Assembly (NCBI GenBank): GCA_033807775.1
Contig: CM066327.1
Coordinates: forward strand, 78,746,795-78,810,794
Direction of reading: 5' to 3'
Source of the DNA: Saussurea involucrata
Lineage: Eukaryota; Streptophyta; Magnoliopsida; Asterales; Asteraceae
DNA: 64,000 nucleotides
This document shows, piece after piece, positions 57,195 through 64,000 of this stretch. Numbering within the stretch: position 1 is the first letter of the stretch; every line of letters begins with the position of its first letter. A program made the position numbers and the translations under genes. A model generated the notes under the pieces. It was not told where the DNA came from, searched no databases, and saw only the letters and a list, made by a program, of their open reading frames with translations.

Positions 57195-58168
57195 AAATGC
57201 CCCTCAGAACCAGGGTTGTTTCAATTGTGGCAAGCCAGGCCACTATGATGCTGACTGTAGGAGCAAGCCAAACCGCCCTCAGAGGGACTCTGCTTTCAAC
57301 AAAAAGAAGGCAGAGTATTACGCTCAGAAGTCGCTCATGGTGGAGCAAGAGAACTGGCAGTCAGATGAATCCTCTGGCGAAGGAGAAAAGAAGAACGCCC
57401 TGTTCTGTGACATGGCAAAGGTCAGCTCCTCCGACTCTGATAGTGAGGTATCCACTTCTGACTCTTACTCTAATCATGCAGAAGCTGATTTGCATAAACT
57501 GACCATTGAATACACAGGACTTAAAAAGACCTGCGAAAGTGTTCAGAAGAAGCTCACCTTCTTTGAGAGAGAAGCTAGACTTCTCACTCGAGAAAAGGCT
57601 AAAATATTTCAAGAAAAGGAAGAAATTGAAACAAAGTGGAACAAACACCTAAATCCTTTGAAAGAAAAGATCTCTGAACTCAACTCTGCCCTAAAAGCTA
57701 AATCTAAAGAACTTATGGATGTTGAGAGCGACAGAATGAATATCCTAGCTCTTAAACATTATTTTCAAAAGGAAAAAGAAGTCCTCTGTCAAGATCTACT
57801 CAGAAGAGATCTTTTAATTAAGAATATCAAGATGCACAGAAGGTGTACGAGAAAATTAATACACAAATAGGGAGACGGGGAATTGGCTTCTGTGATATAG
57901 ATCCATACACTGGAACCAAAAGAAACAAGGCTCTGTTCTCTCTATTTCATATTGGAAGTACAAGAAAACCTGGATTTCCAAACCTACTCTCTATAAGTAA
58001 AAGGCAAAAAGTCTCTAGGGAACCTCACGAGAGGAAACCTCTAAAGATGATAAATGTGTGGTATCAAAACACATATTTATCACCTTCAATCTCTGTCAAA
58101 AGAGAGTCCAAACCTAAGAAGTATCTGAAAACACAAGATCAGATAGGAATCTTCAAGTTTGGTGACCC
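57195..58168 (+). repeat. Host gag duplication flanking A2 (right copy)
   Basis: Second copy of 44049-45023, one base shorter, starting exactly after the A2 LTR end. Confidence 0.8.
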
Positions 58169-59258
58169 TGAGACTCAAACACAGGTTGCTTTTGTCTGCA
58201 CGATAGACTTTGAAAAGAAATTATCGGCAGAGGCACCTGAGTTTATGCCTGCTTCTTCAGAAGAAAAACTGCTTCACATTTCTGAAAAGGAGTTAATGGA
58301 AATCGGGAAAAACAACTCTTTTGAAAACCTCTGTACATCCTCTGTCGAACAAAAACTCTCTGAGGAAATCTTAATAGATACTTCTGTTGACTTGGATGAT
58401 AGTCCCAAAGAAAAGGAAGAAAGTGAGTATGGCACATGCTCTGAAAGTCCAGCCTCTGTCGACAGAGATCTAAATGACTCAACCTCTGTTTATGAGGACG
58501 ATTCATCCTCTGACGAATCTGAGACTGACTCTAATGAGTCAGAGATAGCACCTCGTGATTCAGAGGATTCTAAGCTACCCTCTGGAATTCTTAATAGAAC
58601 TATTCCTCCTAAGGAGAAAATCACAAGTGTTTCTATCTGTCCAGACTTTTCGGACATATGTATACAAGCCAAAACTTCTCTTGAGTTTGAGAAAATCAAA
58701 CAACAAAAGAAAATGCCTTCTCAAAATCCAACAAGTTCAAAGACTTCAAAACCCTTAAGGCCTTTTAAAGAAAAATTAACATGGCAACAGAAGGGTAAGT
58801 GGGCTGAAAATAACAAATCTTTTGCTTCTGTAACAGTGAAACCTGAAGAAGTTCACCACAGAAGAAGGGGTCCACAGAAGGCTACTCTCCACAGAGGATT
58901 TTCAAAACAACAATCTAGTCTACATATGTCTTCTTGTAATAGGAAGTCATATGCTAGTATAAATTGTAATAATAAAGCCTCTGTACCCCTATTTAATGTT
59001 TTCAATGAAAAGTTCAAGCAAATCTCTTCGCACATTCATTATTGTCATTGTTTCGATCTTATGCATCAATTAGGTCAACACTTCTCTAGTCCACACTGTT
59101 TCTTCTATTTGCCCAAAAAGAATACTAAATTCAAGGGAAAGAAGAAACAAAATGGTTCTTCAATAGAAATTAAAACCAAACCCAAGGATGCTAAGGCAAC
59201 CTTGAAGACCTCTGACAAAAAGGGACCCATTTGGATATGGGTACCTAAAAATCTCTGA
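57195..59258 (+). pseudogene. Family B gag, C-terminal part
   Basis: Begins with a second copy of the zinc knuckle region (CFNCGKPGHYDADC) repeating 44049-45023, then runs past the A2 site into unique sequence. A one-base loss at about 57822-57828 shifts the frame, and 57843-59258 is open. It has an acidic Ser/Glu-rich middle (DDSSSDESETDSNESE), then a His/Cys-containing tail (HIHYCHCFD) and a basic end (IWVPKNL). The TGA at 59256-59258 lies in CTGAT. CAGAGG/CCTCTG words are dense. It is a gag nucleocapsid-plus-extension typical of the long Sirevirus gag. Confidence 0.8.
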
Positions 59259-59269
59259 TTGTCTTGTAG
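59254..59269 (+). promoter_or_regulatory. Gag-pol junction: branch point and 3' splice-site-like signal (B)
   Basis: CTGAT with the gag stop TGA, then TGTCTTGTAG. Pol continues in phase 0 (KKYVPIWYLDSG) from 59270 but is out of frame with gag. Confidence 0.5.
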
Positions 59270-61955
59270 AAGAAGTATGTGCCGATCTGGTATCTAGACT
59301 CCGGATGCTCGCGACACATGACTGGCGACAGAGGTCTACTATCCACGTACAAAGATAAACTCGATGGTGGATCTGTAACCTTTGGCGACAACAAAAAGGG
59401 ATACATTAAAGGCAATGGAGTCATCAAGAAGGAAAACATAACCGTATGCAAAGTTGCATATGTGGATGGCCTTAAACACAACTTACTCAGTGTTAGCCAA
59501 CTTTGTGATACGGGTTTCGACGTCATGTTCAAAAGAACTTTATGCTCTCTGCAAGGTGAAGACACAGGAGTCGAACTTCTGCGGGCCGAACGTAAAGGAG
59601 ATTTATACCTCATGAACTTCAGTGCCAAGAACAAGGAGGACAAACTCTGTCTTGTTGCTTCTAAGAATGAAGAAGATTGGTTATGGCATAACAGGTTCTT
59701 CCACTTAAACTTTCATACTTTAGATAAGCTTGTGAAACTTGATTTAGTCAAAGGTCTGCCAAATGTCAAATTTAGTAAAGATCATTTGTGCTCCGCTTGC
59801 GAAATGGGTAAGCTCAAAAGAGTTTCCATAAAGGCAAGACTGATGTGTCTTGCCCTAGGCATCTGTACATGCTTCATGTTGACCTCTGCGGTCCAATCGC
59901 TACACAGAGCCTAGGTGGCAAAAAGTATATACTTGTGTTGATTGATGAATACTCTAGATTTACATGGCTGGAATTTGTCAGAAAGAAATAAGATGTTCCA
60001 AACATTCTGATAAACCTAATGAAAAGAATCCAAGTTCTATATGAGTGCAGGATTCAAAAGTTGAGAAGCGACAATGGCACAGAATTCAAAAACTCTGTCA
60101 TTGAAGCTTATCTCACAGAAGAAGGCATATCACAGAACTTCTCTGCTGCACGCACCCCACAACAAAATGGCGTGGTTGAACGAAAGAACTGCACGCTTGT
60201 GGAGGCTGCAAGAACTATGCTGACAGCATCTGGATTACCAATCTCTTTCTGGGCAGAAGCAGTATCAACCGCTTGCTACACCCAAAATTGATCAACCATA
60301 GTAAAAAGGCAGATCAAGACACCGTATCATTTGATCAACAAAAGGCGACCAAACATCAAGTTCTTCCATGTATTTGGATGCAAGTGTTTTGTCCTGAATG
60401 ATAGAGAAGCAAGAGGAAAGTTTGATGTGAAAGCAGACGAAGGCAAGTTCATTGAGTACTCTGCCACCTCAAAGGCTTACAGAGTTTACCTTCTGCGGTC
60501 ACGAACCATTGTGGAGAGTATCAATGTCTCTTTTGACGATTCCTTTCAAAAGACTTCTGAACAAATCAGTTCAGAACTCGGTCTCAAAAAGGAATCCTCT
60601 GGCATCTCCCCCACAAGAGAAGCAGAACTAAATCTGCTATTTGAAGAGATGTTCCACGATGACATTGATCCCTTTGCCGGAGCTATCAGAGCCTCTGGAG
60701 AAACATCTTCTGCAAACCAGACTGAGTCAGGTATATCTCTAACTGGTCCTTTAAATACTTCATCCTCTTCAGTGAATCGTACAGATGCAAGTGATGAGGG
60801 GGAGCGAACAGAAGATGATACAACCAAGGATTCAACCACAGAGGCTCCTGAAATACCAACTCCGGTGACTACAGAGGAAGCAATACCAGAGGAAAACGAG
60901 GATTCAGTTTCTACTTCCTCAGAGGAACCAATTCCAACTCTAATCCCAATACCCACACAAGCTGGAGAACCAAGTTCAAGCACAGAAGTACCTTCTACCA
61001 CAGAGGTTGTACAAGAACAACCATGTGCAACCTCAGAAGCTCAACTTGATGACGCTAATGACCATCTACAAAGGACAACAAAATGGACTAAAAGTCATCC
61101 TCAGAGCCTGATAATCGGCGATCCTTCTAAGAAAGTCAAGACAAGATCAGCCACTGCTAACTTTTGTTTCTATACAAATTTTATCAGTGTGATCGAGCCA
61201 AAACGTATTTCTGAATCCCTAGATGATCCAAACTGGGTAGATGCTATGAAAGAAGAACTTCTACAGTTTGAGAGAAGCAAAGTATGGACCCTAGTTCCTC
61301 TGCCAAAAGGGAAACAAGCAATAGGGACTAAATGGGTCTTCAGAAACAAGAAGGATGAGGACGGGGTGGTCATTAGAAATAAAGCGAGATTGGTGGCCAA
61401 GGGATATCGCCAAGAAGAAGGCATTGATTACGATGAAACTTTTGCCCCTGTCGCACGACTCGAAGCTATAAGAATCTTCTTAGCCTTCGCAGCCCACAGA
61501 GGTTTCAAAGTCTTTCAAATGGATGTAAAATCTGCCTTTCTAAATGGTGAAATTCAAGAAGAAGTCTATGTCCAGTAGCCACCAGGGTTTGAAAGTGCCA
61601 AGTACCCGAACCATGTTTACTTTCTCAACAAAGCTCTGTATGGACTGAAACAGGCTCCAAGAGCATGGTATGAACGCCTTTCAACCTTTCTTCTCGATAA
61701 TAATTTCGAAAGAGGTACAACAGATAATACTTTGTTTTACAAAAGAAACGGTGATGAGATTCTACTTGTACAGATCTATGTGGACGACATTATTTTTGGG
61801 TCTACAAATGCAAAACACTGCACTGATTTTGAAAAACTCATGCAGAATGAGTTTGAGATGAGTATGATGGGAGAACTAAACTTCTTCCTAGGACTCCAAG
61901 TCAAACAATCATCATAGGGAATTTTTATAAATCAAGCTAAATATGTCTCTGACAT
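59270..61955 (+). pseudogene. Family B pol, 3' truncated
   Basis: Protease WYLDSGCSRHMTG and GAG-pre-integrase (HNRFFHLNFHTL, CSACEMGK) are open to about 59830, where a frameshift follows. Integrase shows DEYSRFTWLEF, RSDNGTEFKN and QQNGVVERKN. A Ser/Thr/Glu-rich linker (60600-61070) follows. RT shows TKWVFRNK, ARLVAKGY, DVKSAFLNG, LYGLKQAPRAWY, YVDDIIFGS and MSMMGELNFFLGLQV. Stops: TAA at about 59989-59991, TGA at about 60289 (Arg expected), TAG at 61576-61578 (Gln expected) and TAG at about 61915. RT is cut after AKYVSD by the LTR of element C, so RNase H, the rest of the element and its 3' LTR are missing. Confidence 0.88.
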
Positions 61956-62803
61956 TGTTGGAACCCAGATACACTTAATCAAGATTAACAGTCTATTAGT
62001 TGAGTTTAGAGTTTGATGCGGAAGCGTATTAAACTAACAGATATGTTTGATAGATATTAGAACGCACACATATAAAGAAAACAGTAAAGAATGAAAAGGA
62101 TTTCTTGAACAGTTACTGTTATTCAATATATAATAACAACACGAAGAACAGATTAAGAACTGTTGGTGTGTGTGAGAATATAACACTCAGATATTTGACA
62201 ATAAAGCTTGAAAGTATTAGTGATTCCTTGTGTATTCGTCCTTAGGAAGATCTCAACATGAGACTTCCTTTTATACTACTCTTAAAAGACTATGAAGTAG
62301 GTCACTGTTCCTTTTACGGCATGAATAGTGAACTGGATGGTGTGAATAGTGGACTGGATGGTGTGAGCAGTTGTTTGAGCCATGCGCATTTAATGGAGCA
62401 GATGTACTATTGGTAAATGCATTAAATGGCGCAGACGTCTATTTTGTACCATGCCCTATTGAGTCCACTCAGAGCTTGACACGTGTTTTGACAGTACTTT
62501 TCCATGCAAGTTGATGAACGTATCCAGTAATATCTTCCAAGTCTTCATAGCAGACCACAGAGGCTCTGTAAGGAATTACAGAGGTTCTATGGTCTGACCT
62601 TCTGTGGAGCAGTCCACTTATTTCCGAGTTGATCTTCTTCTTGCGCACTACAGAGGTTCTGTGATTACCTCTGTAGCTTCTGTGGCTTTCTGGACTTGAT
62701 CTTCTGGAAGAAGTGGCAGAGCCTCTGTGAGAGGCTTTTCTATACTTAGCCTATTTTTCACTACTTCTAAATACTTCTATGATTAGGAAGATTGAAGCTA
62801 ACA
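61956..62803 (-). repeat. Element C 3' LTR
   Basis: 848 bp, TGTTGGAACC to GAAGCTAACA on the plus strand. It has a TATAAAA box at about 62268-62274 (minus) and an ACACGTGT G-box at about 62488. It is related to the B LTR in its outer parts. The flanking TSD cannot be tested without the other end. Confidence 0.85.
62550..62730. repeat. CAGAGG/CCTCTG word cluster in element C
   Basis: CACAGAGGCTCTG, ACAGAGGTTCTATGG, ACAGAGGTTCTGTGATTACC, TACCTCTGTAGC and CAGAGCCTCTGTGAGAGG occur within 180 bp of U3. Many pair as inverted repeats. Confidence 0.7.
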
Positions 62804-62815
62804 ATCTCCCCCTAA
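62804..62815 (-). promoter_or_regulatory. Element C polypurine tract
   Basis: The minus strand TTAGGGGGAGAT directly precedes the LTR. Confidence 0.8.
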
Positions 62816-62989
62816 GTAGTGAAAAATAAAAATTTTGAACTTGAGTTAAGTTTGGCTAAGTTAGATAAGACAGAGGTTAAACAATACCTCGAAATTTCTT
62901 TCATTTAGAAATATGCCAGAGGCATTTTACATTTGAGTACAATGAAAGATAAACTTTAACTTTGTTTGCAGAGATTTGAGGTCTGAGAA

Positions 62990-64000
62990 TCAGATTTTGG
63001 CATCTTTGAAATCGTTGTAGCTTCTGTTGTCTCTGCCGACTTTTCTGATCTCTTTGTAGAATCTGATGCAGAGTTCTCTTAGGCGGATTGTTGAGTCTAT
63101 TTCTCTGATGAAAGTATCTGCATCATTTCTATCCATTTTCTCTGTACCTCTGTATTTTACAAGGCTTGCTCTGAATTTGCTCAGAGTACTGGTTGCGTAC
63201 TTCTGACAATCCATGAGTACAAAAAGTTTAACCTGGTGTTGTGGGTTTTGAAATACTAACCCAAATCTTGGTTCTCTGATGATTGAGTTGGGCACAGCGT
63301 CTGGTGGGCAGCGATCTTCTGGTGGTCGTAGATCTAGATGTTTGAGACCAAGATCCTTTCCCAGCTGAAAATCTATCATGCTGTATAGCAGAAGCTTTTC
63401 CCTCATCGCTTTTCTCAACACTTGATAGGCTCTGGTATTATGCTCTGTGTTGTAGTTGTCTTTTGTCCATTGCAGAAGGTCAGGTAGATCGTAAGGATTG
63501 ATGTATCTTAAGTCAGCATCAGCGAAGGTAGATTCTGAATTGTTCTCTCTTCTGACTTTGTAAAGATTGTACCTGACCCTTGGATAGGTTCTTGTGAAGG
63601 AGAATCTGCAGAAGATCACTTTTTTGATTTTGTGAATTGAGAAGACATCTGCTTTGGTTCTTGGCTTTGTTCTTGTGAAGATGTTCTCAAATTCTTCTCT
63701 GATCCTTGGATCTGTCACATGATCTACTGGATGATTTGTCTGATAGGATTGTTTGTAGAGGTATTTGTATACCACTTCTTCCATCTCTTCATGTGTTGGA
63801 CCAGGTCGTGGAATTTGTCTTCTGAGACTCTCTATCTGTTGAACAACTTCTGCAGCTCTACCAGTTAGAGGAATTTCTGACAGAGGCTTCAATCCATGTG
63901 CCCAGTCAACTTCTTCGGGTTTTGGGGTTTGAAAGGCGTCAAACGCACTCTTCATTAGTTTTTCTGTTGGCTTTGGCAATGTTTTCTTCTTCTTTGGCTC
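62990..64000 (-). CDS. Element C third ORF, C-terminal part (partial)
   Basis: The frame is open from the window edge to a stop at 62990-62992, over 330 codons with no interruption. This makes it the best preserved frame in the Sirevirus cluster. It has a basic start (PKKKKTLPKPTEK), a charged domain with FSFTRTYPRVRYNLYKVRRE, ADLRYINPYDLPDLLQW, then PPEDRCPPDAVPNSIIREPRFG and a C-terminal helical region. No transmembrane segment is evident. Its place between pol and the 3' LTR equals that of A1 and A2 ORF3, but I see no clear sequence similarity to them. It resembles hypothetical plant repeat proteins of unknown role. The start lies outside the window. Confidence 0.65.
   Translation of the reverse strand, partial: EPKKKKTLPKPTEKLMKSAFDAFQTPKPEEVDWAHGLKPLSEIPLTGRAAEVVQQIESLRRQIPRPGPTHEEMEEVVYKYLYKQSYQTNHPVDHVTDPRIREEFENIFTRTKPRTKADVFSIHKIKKVIFCRFSFTRTYPRVRYNLYKVRRENNSESTFADADLRYINPYDLPDLLQWTKDNYNTEHNTRAYQVLRKAMREKLLLYSMIDFQLGKDLGLKHLDLRPPEDRCPPDAVPNSIIREPRFGLVFQNPQHQVKLFVLMDCQKYATSTLSKFRASLVKYRGTEKMDRNDADTFIREIDSTIRLRELCIRFYKEIRKVGRDNRSYNDFKDAKI

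Larger units (their letters stand above)
61956..64000 (-). mobile_element. Element C: 3' end of a B-related Sirevirus
   Basis: LTR 61956-62803, PPT, 3' leader and the C-terminal part of a third ORF, all on the minus strand, inserted in family B pol. The rest lies beyond the window. CAGAGG/CCTCTG words occur in the LTR and the ORF, as in family B. Confidence 0.8.

Overview
This window looks like nuclear intergenic DNA of a flowering plant, most likely a eudicot. It is AT-rich, has no recognisable host housekeeping gene, and is packed with nested LTR retrotransposons primed by initiator-tRNA-Met, plus a MuDR-type DNA transposon. Some of the 3' extra proteins recall hypothetical proteins I associate with Asteraceae repeats, but I cannot fix the family from sequence alone.

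Layout. 1-0.73 kb: two gene scraps, the second a PB1-like domain remnant. 1.47-4.11 kb: a broken MuDR/MULE transposase (minus strand). 4.1-6.8 kb: non-coding repeats and a 30-bp minisatellite. 6.78-9.30 kb: a solo gypsy-type LTR with a 5-bp target duplication. 9.3-13.4 kb: AT-rich DNA with a possible terminal-inverted-repeat element. 13.4-16.8 kb: a decayed Ale-type copia element (minus). 16.77-28.84 kb: the 3' LTR and tail of a gypsy element, split by a complete Tekay-like chromovirus (18027-26295, minus, 1699-bp LTRs, TSD TACGG). 28.84-61.96 kb: one Sirevirus-like copia 'host' (family B, plus strand) cut into three pieces by two Sirevirus-like elements of family A: A1 (30241-43202, plus) and A2 (45024-57194, minus). 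61.96-64.0 kb: the 3' end of a third, B-related Sirevirus (C, minus).

Every coding region is damaged by stops, frameshifts or deletions, so nothing here is likely to be autonomous now. Architecture is nevertheless well preserved. Family A carries gag, pol and a long third ORF at the place where Sireviruses carry an env-like gene. In both A copies that third ORF is preceded by a TATA box and a 5'UTR intron, and it contains a second intron. In A1, A2 and B the gag stop codon sits in a branch-point-like CTRAY followed by a pyrimidine tract and an AG from which pol begins in phase 0.

The most unusual signal is at a smaller scale. Several families each carry their own short self-complementary word in large excess: TCAGCG/CGCTGA in family A (about 50 against about 6 expected), CAGAGG/CCTCTG in B and C, TCGCAA/TTGCGA hairpins in the Tekay LTR, and GTGACA/TGTCAC, GGACGTCC, CGACTATGCC and CCGCGG-type words in other LTRs and near the MULE. 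In A and B the words continue through the coding regions. This resembles the family-specific motif arrays bound by TE-encoded anti-silencing factors (VANDAL VANC proteins), but no binding protein is shown here. All comparisons were made by eye.
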